Virus record (IMG/VR): IMGVR_UViG_3300009149_000273
Location: 1 to 24,314 of that record
Length of the DNA stretch: 24,314 bases
Direction: 5' to 3' (one strand)
Source: a virus
Shown: in pieces, positions 1 through 6,185 of the stretch
Numbering within the stretch: position 1 is the first letter of the stretch
How the letters are laid out: the number at the start of each line of letters is the position of its first letter
The notes under the pieces: generated by a model
What the model was told of the DNA's origin: nothing
Database searches by the model: none
Seen by the model: the letters and a program-made list of their open reading frames with translations, nothing else
Made by a program: the position numbers and the translations under genes

Positions 1-222
1 CACAACCCTCGGTATCCAGATGACAGCTACGGGCTGATTCAACTGAACATGCGGGCGCATCGCAAATGGGTTGGCCCGCTCGTCGGGTGGGACTTCACTC
101 GACTGTTCAACGGGTACACAAACCTGACGACGGGACGGACTCTGTTCGACATGGCGGTCGGCTATTACGGCAACGGGTGGCGACCGTGGTTCGCCTCCGA
201 TGGATCATGCCCGTCGCCATGA
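1..222 (+). CDS. Lysozyme/transglycosylase-like protein, C-terminal end (partial)
   Basis: Reading frame 1 is open from the window edge to TGA at 220-222 and gives 73 residues. It starts inside a lysozyme-like fold: the stretch DDSYGLIQLNMRAH resembles the 'SYGLxQIN' motif of soluble lytic transglycosylase and phage lysozyme domains. The ending, with NLTTGRTLFD and GNGWRPWFAS, matches the usual 'N...A......GWxPW' tail of these domains. Family knowledge: such domains cut peptidoglycan and occur in endolysins or in tail proteins that help DNA entry. The catalytic Glu would lie upstream of the window, so activity and full architecture cannot be judged. It converges on the leftward operon, with hairpins between them. 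Fairly sure of the fold, unsure of the role. Confidence 0.62.
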   Translation, partial: HNPRYPDDSYGLIQLNMRAHRKWVGPLVGWDFTRLFNGYTNLTTGRTLFDMAVGYYGNGWRPWFASDGSCPSP

Positions 223-266
223 CTCGACGCATCCCGTTGGAGCTTTGCGCCGTCTGAGGACTCTCA

Positions 267-301
267 CCCTCGCCGACCGTGGGGGGCAAGATCGGCGAGG
301 G
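267..301. terminator. Hairpin between convergent operons (probable terminator)
   Basis: CCCTCGCCGA (267-276) pairs perfectly with TCGGCGAGGG (292-301) around a 15-base loop. It sits 45 bases after the stop of the rightward lysozyme gene and 70 bases past the end of the leftward operon. There is no U-run, as is common for hairpin terminators in high-GC bacteria, so termination is inferred from position and stem strength. Confidence 0.55.
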
Positions 302-326
302 AGGCTGACACCGCAATAGAAAGGAA

Positions 327-342
327 CGGCTCCTCGGAGCCG
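327..342. terminator. Second short hairpin in the convergent gap
   Basis: CGGCT and AGCCG enclose CCTCGG, a GC-rich stem followed on the plus strand by CAAAAATC and lying 29 bases past the end of the leftward operon. It could be a second terminator of a bidirectional pair. An AAAGGA just before it could instead mimic a ribosome site, but no plausible gene follows. Confidence 0.35.
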
Positions 343-370
343 CAAAAATCGTGGTGGTCTTACGTCAGCC

Positions 371-517
371 TTACGATATAAGTCGCCATAGTACAGCGGA
401 ACCGGCAGCCGAGATCCACAGAGTGAAGATCGCGAAGATGATTCGGATGAACCCGTAGGCCATATCGGCGGTTCGTTGATCGTCGGTCTTTCCGCGATCT
501 GGTGCAGGTCGGCTCAC
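371..517 (-). CDS. Small single-span membrane protein
   Basis: Last gene of the leftward operon. A GTG start at 517 overlaps the stop of the 65-residue gene upstream in a GTGA arrangement and gives 48 residues; an internal ATG at 463 would give a 30-residue protein. The C-terminal segment (MAYGFIRIIFAIFTLWISAA and following) is strongly hydrophobic and reads as one transmembrane helix. No family is recognised. The position next to a lysozyme gene tempts a holin guess, but it belongs to the recombination operon by direction, so I do not assign that. The start codon is uncertain because neither candidate has a strong ribosome binding site. Confidence 0.4.
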   Translation of the reverse strand: MSRPAPDRGKTDDQRTADMAYGFIRIIFAIFTLWISAAGSAVLWRLIS

Positions 518-711
518 GACCAAGACCAGACGTTGATGCGGCGAGGCATCGTTGTTCGTGGCCGTGATTTCGTGGCTCGACGCGCGCCAGCCTCGCTGAG
601 TTTTGTCGGGTCCGTCACAATGACTTTGAGAGACTGCCATTTGCCGTTCACGTTGCGTTGCCAGGTGCCGTCAACCTTTCGCATCTGGTGCCCGGTGCAG
701 GGTTTCGCCAT
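514..711 (-). CDS. Hypothetical basic 65-residue protein
   Basis: Directly follows the SSB gene: the SSB stop and this ATG share one base (TGATG), which fixes the start at 711. The N-terminal half (TGHQMRKVDGTWQRNVNGKW) looks like a small beta-hairpin with regular aromatic residues. The C-terminal half is rich in Arg, Lys and Thr. No family is recognised. Co-translation with SSB suggests a role in single-strand DNA handling or recombination, but that is guilt by association only. Confidence 0.55.
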   Translation of the reverse strand: MAKPCTGHQMRKVDGTWQRNVNGKWQSLKVIVTDPTKLSEAGARRATKSRPRTTMPRRINVWSWS

Positions 712-1133
712 CAGAAAGGCTCTTCTTCAGAGTATGAAGGATTGGCTTTCTTCGCTTGCTGCGGAGCGCTGGTCCGCTCGGTGCGAGTCACTTCGCAGGT
801 CGCCCATCGCAGGTCGGGACCAACCGAGTCGGCGACGACCTCGGTAACGGACTTCTCGTTGCCTTCGCGGTCGGTGTAGTTCCGTTGGGCGAGGCGTCCG
901 GTGACGATCAGCCGGTTGCCTTTCTGGAGGCTGGCTGCACAGTTCTCGCCGAGTTCTGCCCAGGCGGTCACGTTGAAGAACGAGACCTCTTCTTTCCATT
1001 CGTTGCTGGCTTTGTCCATCCATCGTCGGTTGCAGGCGATGCCGAACGAAGCTACTCCTCGTCCTCCTGCCGTGTATCTGAGTTCCGGCTCACGGGTGAG
1101 GTTCCCGATCAGTGTGACTTGTGAATCGCTCAT
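711..1133 (-). CDS. ssb: Single-stranded DNA-binding protein
   Basis: A 140-residue protein with a normal SSB layout: an N-terminal OB fold beginning MSDSQVTLIGNLTREPELRY, the FFNVTAW strand near residue 52, and RLIVTGRLAQRNYTDREGNE near 74-93. A short linker follows, then the acidic tip EEEPF that in SSBs recruits partner repair and replication proteins. The start at 1133 is chosen because AAGGAG precedes it by about 11 bases and it overlaps the previous stop as ATGA. It protects and organises single-stranded phage DNA, and here works beside the ERF annealing protein two genes upstream. Length and tail are typical, so confidence is high. Confidence 0.93.
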   Translation of the reverse strand: MSDSQVTLIGNLTREPELRYTAGGRGVASFGIACNRRWMDKASNEWKEEVSFFNVTAWAELGENCAASLQKGNRLIVTGRLAQRNYTDREGNEKSVTEVVADSVGPDLRWATCEVTRTERTSAPQQAKKANPSYSEEEPF

Positions 1134-1369
1134 GATTCTTGTTCTCCTTCGTTGTTTTGGTCGATCTTTGGCGACCAGATGGTCACCGTGTCGTCGTCGG
1201 CATGAAAGTCGCTCCAAGTGAAAGCCATTGGCAATCCTCGCTGTGCTATCGGTAGCCAAATGTGATCGCCGTGGTGGCCTTCGTATCCGCAGCATTGGCG
1301 GATCATCTCAGGCATGACCAAAGCAGCTGATGTGCAGCGTTGCCCGTAATCTTCGGACGGGTCGCTCAT
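1130..1369 (-). CDS. Hypothetical Cys/His-containing protein between ERF and SSB
   Basis: A 79-residue protein that overlaps both neighbours by ATGA junctions (ERF stop upstream, SSB start downstream), so its start at 1369 is well supported. Residues 11-35 contain C, CC and the string GYEGHHGDHIW. A similar Cys-then-'GHxGDH' pattern occurs in many short actinophage proteins and may bind a metal; this is a pattern resemblance, not an assignment. The C-terminus is acidic (DQNNEGEQES). Its place between recombination genes suggests an accessory role in the same process. Confidence 0.6.
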   Translation of the reverse strand: MSDPSEDYGQRCTSAALVMPEMIRQCCGYEGHHGDHIWLPIAQRGLPMAFTWSDFHADDDTVTIWSPKIDQNNEGEQES

Positions 1370-1974
1370 TCGCCTGTCTCGGTCTTCGTCCATGCGAGAG
1401 CGTCGCCGTGCTTCGATTCGGGCAGGCCGGTCAGCGTCGAGCCGAACGCTTCCTTGAACGCATTGCTGAACTCTGCTCGACGCTCCTTGTCCATCGCCCC
1501 GATGATGCTGCGGATCTGCTTCTCGGCTTCGGTCCGCTGCCCCGGCTTGGCCTCCGCCCGGTGTGCGATGCCACCGTCGTCGTCGTGGGCCTCCAAAGCG
1601 AACAATGAGGTCAGGCCGTAACGGCGGAAGTACGTGATCGCCGAGCCAGCTTGTTGCGGGTCGCCTTTGACCGGGAAGCCTGGACCTGGGAAAACGAGGC
1701 GCTCGCCGGTTTCGGTGCAAACCAGCATCGTCGTGATGACCATGTTGCCGTCAACGATCTCGATTGGTTGAGCGATCGACATGTTGTATTTCGCGAGGAC
1801 CGGCTTCAGTCCTGCGAGGATCTGGTTGATGTCTGCATACCGGTAGCTGAATGTCTCGTTGATCTTGGCCGATTGGTCTTTGACGACCTTCTCGACAGAG
1901 GCGAGGACGTTGGCGAACCGCGTCATCATGTTGGCTTGTTCCATGTTGTTATCTTTCTGTTGGGGATTGGTCAT
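1366..1974 (-). CDS. erf: ERF family single-strand annealing recombinase
   Basis: A 202-residue protein with the two signatures of the ERF superfamily: YRYADINQILAGLKPVLAKY near residues 44-63, and GSAITYFRRYGLTSLFAL followed by EAHDDDGG near 112-134. Known role: ERF proteins anneal complementary single strands for phage recombination, genome circularisation and repair, usually with SSB, which is encoded two genes downstream. The ATG at 1974 overlaps the previous stop (ATGA). An internal ATG at 1944 has a better-looking upstream sequence (CAGAAAGATAACAAC), like the leaders used elsewhere in the window, and would remove 10 residues. The C-terminal third is a variable tail. Confidence 0.9.
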   Translation of the reverse strand: MTNPQQKDNNMEQANMMTRFANVLASVEKVVKDQSAKINETFSYRYADINQILAGLKPVLAKYNMSIAQPIEIVDGNMVITTMLVCTETGERLVFPGPGFPVKGDPQQAGSAITYFRRYGLTSLFALEAHDDDGGIAHRAEAKPGQRTEAEKQIRSIIGAMDKERRAEFSNAFKEAFGSTLTGLPESKHGDALAWTKTETGE

Positions 1975-2540
1975 GACTGGTCTTCGTCGGTCGCGAACTG
2001 GACTGACCAGGACGGCTCCGGCATGGATGCTTCGACGCCAGGGATGATCTCTCCGGTTGCGTCGAGGACTCCGGCTTCGGTGACGTTGGCGATCGACTTG
2101 ATGCCGGTCACGTTGATTGTTCTGCCGAGGATGTCGGGATGGTTGTTCTCTGCCCAGGCGAGCGTCGCTGCTTTGTCGGTGAATGTCAATGTCGGTGTCT
2201 TCGACACTCGGATCTTCGACGTGCCGTATGGCAGCTCGATCGACTTGCGCTTCGGATCGTCGCGGACCAAAGCGCGGTGGAGCGATTCGATCGGGGCTTG
2301 GTGCCAGGCGATCTGATCGTTGAAGATGCGACGGCGGTGGAGTCGGCGGATTTCCAGCCTGTCAATTTCGGCTTGGTACACGGCGTCGATCTCGTCACGT
2401 TGGGCGGTGGCTCTGGCTGCCATCTTGAGGTGCCAGGATGCCCGGTCGAGCGCTTCGGCTGTCCCATCTGGCATGAGTGCCGGGGTGCCGTAGTCGATGT
2501 CTGGCTCGTCGCCGATGGGGATGTCCAGGTCTTCGTTCAT
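1971..2540 (-). CDS. Gam-like host-nuclease inhibitor (putative)
   Basis: First gene of the leftward recombination operon, 189 residues. Residues 27-95 form a long charged helix pair typical of a coiled coil (SWHLKMAARATAQRDEIDAV and following). A compact segment follows: KRKSIELPYGTSKIRVSKTP, then TLAWAENNHPDILGRTINVT. This helix-then-'pG.i..r..P' layout resembles the Mu Gam-like proteins that bind DNA ends and block host exonucleases, and those genes commonly sit next to ERF or RecT. I infer the function from layout and neighbourhood without a confirmed match; the phage Gp157 family is an alternative. Start 2540 is the first ATG after the operator region. Confidence 0.52.
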   Translation of the reverse strand: MNEDLDIPIGDEPDIDYGTPALMPDGTAEALDRASWHLKMAARATAQRDEIDAVYQAEIDRLEIRRLHRRRIFNDQIAWHQAPIESLHRALVRDDPKRKSIELPYGTSKIRVSKTPTLTFTDKAATLAWAENNHPDILGRTINVTGIKSIANVTEAGVLDATGEIIPGVEASMPEPSWSVQFATDEDQS

Positions 2541-2597
2541 GGGTTTCTCGTTTCAGGGTTGTCCTCGACGGGGTGCCGGGGTTGGTGGAACAATCAC

Positions 2598-2626
2598 AGC
2601 TTACTCGACCCGAGTCGATGTGGCTA
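2598..2626 (-). promoter_or_regulatory. Leftward promoter-operator of the start-associated family
   Basis: On the minus strand the order is TAGCCA, a 17-base spacer containing TCGACTCGGGTCGA, then TAAGCT (2603 to 2598). This matches the four rightward elements in spacer length, palindrome and -10 sequence but has a poor -35. Unlike those, it lies about 58 bases before the first gene (start 2540), so this mRNA would have a leader. It is the likely control point of the recombination operon. Confidence 0.6.
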
Positions 2627-2657
2627 CCCCATCTTCCAAATAGTTTCGGGCCAATAG

Positions 2658-2692
2658 TTGTCGCATCGACCCGAGTCGAGTAAGGTGTTGAC
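2658..2692 (+). promoter_or_regulatory. Rightward promoter-operator, copy A
   Basis: TTGTCG (2658-2663), a 17-base spacer with TCGACCCGAGTCGAG, TAAGGT (2681-2686), GTTGAC, then ATG at 2693. The -10 to ATG distance would place the mRNA start at the A of ATG. AGGTG, five bases before the ATG, could also act as a ribosome site if the transcript starts further upstream. It shares an upstream block AAATAGTTTCGGGCC with copy D at 22260. Confidence 0.72.
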
Positions 2693-2863
2693 ATGACCAA
2701 CGAGACAAACTCCCAATCCGACCCATCGAACGAAGAAGAATCCTGCGATTGCCAAATCGGCTGGCGGCGCGGTTTGTCCGGCATTGGCTGTCTCTCGGTC
2801 TGTGATCAGTTCGTCCGTGAGTTCCCCTTCGCCGAAGATTGGCTCGACTGGTCGCGTCGCTGA
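2693..2863 (+). CDS. Small protein behind operator copy A
   Basis: A 56-residue ORF starting exactly at the ATG of the promoter-operator. It begins MTNETNSQSDPSNEEESCDC, with four Cys in total, and ends in an acidic, aromatic segment (FAEDWLDWSRR). The first nine codons resemble, at DNA level, those of the ORF behind copy B (11660), so the duplicated cassette seems to extend into the coding region. No family is recognised. The stop codon at 2861-2863 is the first part of a strand that can pair with the structured RNA downstream, so translation of this ORF could influence its folding. It may be a functional protein or a leader ORF. Confidence 0.5.
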   Translation: MTNETNSQSDPSNEEESCDCQIGWRRGLSGIGCLSVCDQFVREFPFAEDWLDWSRR

Positions 2864-2962
2864 TCCGCCCGCCTCGCTTGCTGATCCCGAAGCGGCCTCG
2901 GCCACGGCCGAGCGTTGCGAAGGTCTTCCCGACTCGGGCGGATCTTCGGAGCGATCCCCGCT
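2862..2962 (+). ncRNA. Structured RNA element, copy 1 (leader of the DUF932-like gene)
   Basis: Folding by eye: hairpin CTCGGCC/GGCCGAG (2897-2912); CGTT (2913-2916) with AGCG (2950-2953); an internal GC/GG mismatch; GAAGGTC (2919-2925) with GATCTTC (2941-2947); and CCCG (2928-2931) with CGGG (2935-2938). AGCG can instead pair with CGCT at 2959-2962. GATCCGCCCG (2862-2871) is perfectly complementary to CGGGCGGATC (2935-2944) and so competes with the main helix. The same conserved blocks and helices recur at 13708 and 14955 with compensating base changes. It ends 25 bases before the downstream ATG. Candidate cis-regulatory RNA; ligand or protein partner unknown. Confidence 0.68.
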
Positions 2963-2987
2963 TCAACCAACCAGAAGGAATGGCACC

Positions 2988-4187
2988 ATGCCCACCACCG
3001 AAGAACTCTCCACCCGGCTCCGCAACGAGACCGACCTTTCCAAGATCAGCGGCACGCTTGCCGCCGTCGCCTCTTCCCGCTTCGATGTCGTTGCGCCGCA
3101 ATCAGCGATGAACGTCAACGACGGAATCATCACCATTACTGACCCCAACGGCGAACCCCAACTCACCGACGAAGGCGTCACGTCCCCGGTCATCGAAGCG
3201 ACCTACTCACGGATGGCCGAACGCCAAATCGCCGGTCGCCTCCGCATCCCCGTCCAGTACCTCGACCGGCTCAACGCTGCCGACGTTGGATCAGCACTCC
3301 CCGAACTGGCCGACCATTCCATCAACACCCTCGCCACCGCCGACAACCGCAAAGCGCTGTACCGCTTCCTGCGAGCCGACGACGGGCTGCTGCTTCGCTC
3401 GATCCTGTCCGACAGCTACGGGCTGTTCGACAACGATCGTGCGCTCCACGCTCTCATCGAAGGACTCGGCGCTTTCGGCCTCGGCCTCGGCGACTGCCAA
3501 GTCAAGGGCGACGTGACCCCAGACCAGCTCCGCCTTCGCATCACGGTCCCGGCGATCGAGCTGGCCGTCCCCGATCTGCTCGGCGACTACCGGATGCCGT
3601 TCTCGATGAAGCCGGAGAACGGAATGCACGACCGACCCGACGCTGGCGAGACACCTCCGGTGCTGTGGGCCGGTATCGAGATCGGCAACTCAGAGACTGG
3701 CAACGGCACCTTCTTCGTCCGCCCTCGGGCCGAGGTCGCGATCTGTCGGAACGGTCTGGTCAAGCCGATCGAGTTCAAGCGTGCCCACCTCGGCGCTCGA
3801 CTCTCCGACGGCGAAATCAACTGGTCCGGCGAGACTCGCCAGAACGTGTACAAGCTGGTCGCCTCGCAAGTCGCCGACGTGGTCCGAACCTACCTTTCGA
3901 CCGACTACCTGGAAACGATCGCGACCGAGATGCGTGCTGCGAAAGGTGTCGAGATCCGATCGGCGGCATCGGCCATTGAAGTGGTGACTGACCAGATCGG
4001 CTTGACCGACGACGAGCAGAGAAACGTCTTTGACTGTTTCGCTCGTGGCGGCGACTCGACTCTCCTGGGATTGGGGCAAGCCGTTACCGCTGCTGCCCAG
4101 CTTGTCGAGGACGGCGACCGTCAGTCCGAGTTGGAGGGGGAGTTCTGGAACGTGTTGAACTCGCCAGCCCGTTACGCCACAGTCTGA
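2988..4187 (+). CDS. DUF932-like phage protein
   Basis: A 399-residue protein. The start at 2988 is chosen because AGAAGGA precedes it and a structured RNA occupies the region before. The block AERQIAGRLRIPVQYLDRLN followed by YRFLRADDGLLLRSILSDSY and GLFDNDRALHALIEGL resembles the DUF932 family of phage and plasmid proteins, where 'aiLSdrYrrlDN' is typical. That family is widespread in mobile elements and has no established biochemical role. The middle region (AGIEIGNSETGNGTFFVRPR and following) is beta-rich. Position between recombination and replication genes suggests an early function. A strong hairpin follows the stop codon. Confidence 0.66.
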   Translation: MPTTEELSTRLRNETDLSKISGTLAAVASSRFDVVAPQSAMNVNDGIITITDPNGEPQLTDEGVTSPVIEATYSRMAERQIAGRLRIPVQYLDRLNAADVGSALPELADHSINTLATADNRKALYRFLRADDGLLLRSILSDSYGLFDNDRALHALIEGLGAFGLGLGDCQVKGDVTPDQLRLRITVPAIELAVPDLLGDYRMPFSMKPENGMHDRPDAGETPPVLWAGIEIGNSETGNGTFFVRPRAEVAICRNGLVKPIEFKRAHLGARLSDGEINWSGETRQNVYKLVASQVADVVRTYLSTDYLETIATEMRAAKGVEIRSAASAIEVVTDQIGLTDDEQRNVFDCFARGGDSTLLGLGQAVTAAAQLVEDGDRQSELEGEFWNVLNSPARYATV

Positions 4188-4198
4188 CTTGAAAATAC

Positions 4199-4249
4199 AC
4201 CCGGCCCAGAAGCTCGCACTTTGAACGGTGCGTTGCTTCTGGGCCGGGT
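4199..4249. terminator. Long perfect hairpin after the DUF932-like gene
   Basis: ACCCGGCCCAGAAGC (4199-4213) pairs perfectly over 15 bases with 4235-4249; inside, CGCAC (4215-4219) pairs with GTGCG (4228-4232). There is no U-run on the plus strand, whereas on the minus strand the stem is followed by GTATTTTC, a better terminator end. It may end DUF932 transcription, stop antisense transcripts, or be an RNA processing site. Confidence 0.5.
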
Positions 4250-4288
4250 AAGGTCATCGTCCCTACCAAGAACGAACCAGGAGAACAA

Positions 4289-4327
4289 GTGTACCAAGAA
4301 TTGACAGAAGCAGGAGTCGTGGCTTGA
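4289..4327 (+). other. Possible 12-codon leader ORF coupled to the replication gene
   Basis: GTG at 4289, preceded by AGGAGAACAA, opens a 12-codon frame whose TGA (4325-4327) overlaps the TTG start of the next gene. That junction is the translational coupling arrangement used throughout this window. It could also be a chance open frame. Confidence 0.28.
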
Positions 4328-5121
4328 GTATCGAGCGCGTCGCCCTAGTTCTCAAGAAGTCGTGGGGCGTGCCGGGAACCGCCAAGCTGATCTTGATCGG
4401 CATCGCCAACCATGACGGTGACGGTGGATCGTGGCCGTCGATTGACACTCTGGCGGCATACGCTGAGGTCGATCGGCGTGGAGTGCAGCGGCACCTCGCA
4501 ACAATGTCCGAGAAGGGCATCCTGATTGTCCACACCAACCGGGGCGGCACTGATGCCACTCCGGTTGATCGCCGCCCGAATCGCTACGAGATCGAGTACG
4601 GGTACGAGGCGGTTCCAGCGTCGCCCCGCGGGGCGGTGTCTACGACGCAACGGGGCGGTGTAGAAGGCGCGAACGGGGCGGTGTCTACGACCGAACGGGG
4701 CGGTGTGTGCGCCGCCCGAACCGTCCTTGAACCATCCATAGAACCGTCCGTAGAACTATTCGTCTCATCGCAAGCGATCGAGGCGGTGCCGCTGATGGAG
4801 GTTCTGGCTTTTTCGCTCGATGACGAATTCGATCTGTTCTGGCAAACATATGGCAGAGTCGGCTCGAAGAAGAAGGCACGCGAGTGCTGGGAGCGGGCGA
4901 TCCGCAAGGCTGCACCCCAGGTGATCCAAGCTGGCTTGGAGCGATGGACCGAATACTGGATGTTGCCCGACGCCGCCAATCAGAAATGGCCGCAAGGCTG
5001 GCTGAGCGAAGAGCGCTGGAACGACGAGCCACCTTTCGCCTCGGCCAAGTCCTCCGCACCGAAACTTACAAACTCCACTGCCGCTCTCAAGCAGGCCATG
5101 TTGAACAGGATGAATCAATGA
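4324..5121 (+). CDS. Helix-turn-helix replication initiator-like protein
   Basis: A 265-residue protein with a TTG start preceded by GCAGGAG at suitable spacing. Residues 37-68 (SWPSIDTLAAYAEVDRRGVQ and following) form a winged-helix of the kind found at the N-terminus of lambda O and Rep-like initiators. A low-complexity linker (about 98-140) follows, containing AVSTTQRGGV and AVSTTERGGV. The C-terminal domain begins FDLFWQTYGRVGSKKKARE and ends WPQGWLSEERWNDEPP, resembling the phage replisome-organiser/DnaT-like C-terminal region. Known role: binds origin iterons and helps load the helicase. The linker DNA carries four regularly spaced repeats, just as lambda ori lies inside the O gene. Confident of the initiator class, less of details. 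Confidence 0.72.
   Translation: MSIERVALVLKKSWGVPGTAKLILIGIANHDGDGGSWPSIDTLAAYAEVDRRGVQRHLATMSEKGILIVHTNRGGTDATPVDRRPNRYEIEYGYEAVPASPRGAVSTTQRGGVEGANGAVSTTERGGVCAARTVLEPSIEPSVELFVSSQAIEAVPLMEVLAFSLDDEFDLFWQTYGRVGSKKKARECWERAIRKAAPQVIQAGLERWTEYWMLPDAANQKWPQGWLSEERWNDEPPFASAKSSAPKLTNSTAALKQAMLNRMNQ
4629..4706 (+). repeat. Four iterons inside the replication gene (candidate origin)
   Basis: CGGGGCGGTGT occurs at 4629, 4651, 4674 and 4696, at spacings of 22, 23 and 22 bases, about two DNA turns. Copies alternate between two codon phases, so the conservation is of DNA rather than of peptide. An AT-richer stretch with the near-repeat GAACCATCCATA and GAACCGTCCGTA follows at about 4729-4753. Confidence 0.65.
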
Positions 5122-5552
5122 CCGAAGAAGAATCGTGGATGCTCATTAGCACCCTGGCAGTCGAAACAAGCGGCTGGGACGACAAGAACATCGAGGCCAC
5201 CCGGCAACGGATTGAAGGTTGGACCGACTACGAATGCGGTCGTCAGGCGGTCGAGACTGTCATTGAAACGCACGACGGCTACGGTCGCCCTCTCTGGGGC
5301 AATCTGAACAACGCTTACCGCTCGGAGGCCCGACGGCGGGCGATGTCCCTTCCAGCACTACCTTCGGGCGCTGAGGGACGCATCCTGCCGTTTGCAGAGG
5401 GTCGCGCCGTAGCGGCGAGATCGTATTCGCAGGCGTGTGCGTTGCGAGATCCGAAGACCGATCCGCACATCTTGTCTGGCTTCCGATCGAACGAGCCGAA
5501 TACGAAGATTCTCGATGAGCTTCTTGGATTCGTGGAGGGCGCAAGCGTATGA
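5118..5552 (+). CDS. Replication-region protein, possible helicase-loader-like
   Basis: A 144-residue protein joined to the initiator by an ATGA overlap. The N-terminal 70 residues are helical (EESWMLISTLAVETSGWDD, then IEGWTDYECGRQAVETVIE), followed by GRPLWGNLNNAYRSEARRR. This pattern of a short helical unit, 'A..AV', then 'P..L...YR', resembles the G39P-type loader/inhibitor proteins encoded beside initiators in many phages. The C-terminal half is unlike anything I recognise. The assignment rests mostly on position after the initiator and is tentative. Confidence 0.4.
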   Translation: MTEEESWMLISTLAVETSGWDDKNIEATRQRIEGWTDYECGRQAVETVIETHDGYGRPLWGNLNNAYRSEARRRAMSLPALPSGAEGRILPFAEGRAVAARSYSQACALRDPKTDPHILSGFRSNEPNTKILDELLGFVEGASV

Positions 5553-5815
5553 GCGTGACACCACGGGAGCGGGCGCTCAACCGAGGCCACGTCATGGACG
5601 CCGACGTGAGAAAGGCAGAGCGCGCCGAGGCAAAAAGGAACGCTCCGAAACTGATGGCGCTGTCGGTCGGGCAAGAGGTGTTTTTTGAATCTGGGGAATG
5701 GGGAGCTGTTTGGGGCAGGGTGTTGCGTGTGCTCGACACAGACCGGGCTGAGATCAGGCTGACTGACGGCGGCCGTTTGATTGTCCCGAGGTCAATGCTG
5801 AGTGGAGGTTCTTGA
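5549..5815 (+). CDS. Hypothetical protein with small beta-barrel C-terminus
   Basis: An 88-residue protein, ATGA overlap with the gene before. Residues 1-35 are basic and helical (RKAERAEAKRNAPK). Residues 38-84 (LSVGQEVFFESGEWGAVWGR and following, ending RLIVPRSML) alternate hydrophobic and polar residues like an SH3/KOW-type small barrel. No family is assigned. Co-translation within the replication operon and a basic N-terminus would fit nucleic-acid binding, which is inference. Confidence 0.52.
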   Translation: MSVTPRERALNRGHVMDADVRKAERAEAKRNAPKLMALSVGQEVFFESGEWGAVWGRVLRVLDTDRAEIRLTDGGRLIVPRSMLSGGS

Positions 5816-5816
5816 C

Positions 5817-6185
5817 GTGATTCAATCCGGTCCGATCAAACGTAAGAAGTCGCTCAATCGGTCCAAGGCTGCAACGTCATCTGGCGTCGCTCAAAGGCCA
5901 TCTAAGCAACGATCCCGTCCGAAGAGGGCCGGTGTCGCTCCCGATACTGCTGAGGCTGTGAAGGAGCGAGACCAAGAGTGCCAGGCATGGCCGCTCGGGT
6001 TCGCTCTCGATGTTCGATGCTCGGGCCGAGGACACATTCATCATCGAGTTCTTCGTTCGCAGGGCGGAGGGCACGATGCCACCAATCTCCTGCTGATATG
6101 CGAGGCGCATCATGACCTCGCCCACAACTCAAGACGGGCCGACGCCGAGGCTGCGACCGTCATTATTAGAAAGACAAAAACATGA
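5817..6185 (+). CDS. HNH endonuclease
   Basis: A 122-residue protein. The GTG at 5817 is chosen because GGAGG lies 8 bases before it; an upstream in-frame GTG at 5802 has no such site. The first 45 residues are strongly basic (IKRKKSLNRSKAATSS and following). The HNH fold is clear: HIHHRVLRSQGG at 73-84 with the metal and general-base histidines (75-76), N90 in DATNLLLIC, and HHDLAHN at 98-104. Family knowledge: such enzymes nick or cut double-stranded DNA and serve in packaging, homing or repair. It lies far from the terminase, within the replication operon, so a replication or homing role is possible. A homing integration cannot be tested here. Confidence 0.8.
   Translation: MIQSGPIKRKKSLNRSKAATSSGVAQRPSKQRSRPKRAGVAPDTAEAVKERDQECQAWPLGFALDVRCSGRGHIHHRVLRSQGGGHDATNLLLICEAHHDLAHNSRRADAEAATVIIRKTKT

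Noticed and set aside
371-517. Small membrane protein as a holin beside the lysozyme gene
   Set aside because: It is transcribed in the opposite direction as the last gene of the recombination operon, and a single helix is not enough evidence.
2687-2692. TTGACA next to the ATG in the repeated elements taken as the -35 box
   Set aside because: At 17 bases downstream of TTGACA none of the four copies has a -10 sequence (they read TCCCAA, TCCAAA, ATCAAA, GCCAAA) and the start would lie within the genes. TTGTCA-17-TAAGGT fits far better.
2897-2962. Structured RNA as an S-adenosylhomocysteine riboswitch
   Set aside because: GAGCGTTGCGA recalls part of that riboswitch, but the remaining conserved core and pseudoknot pattern are absent and no related metabolism gene follows.
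2784-2987. Extended N-terminus for the DUF932-like protein from an upstream ATG
   Set aside because: That stretch overlaps the 56-residue ORF and the structured RNA, is low complexity, and the ATG at 2988 has a good ribosome site.
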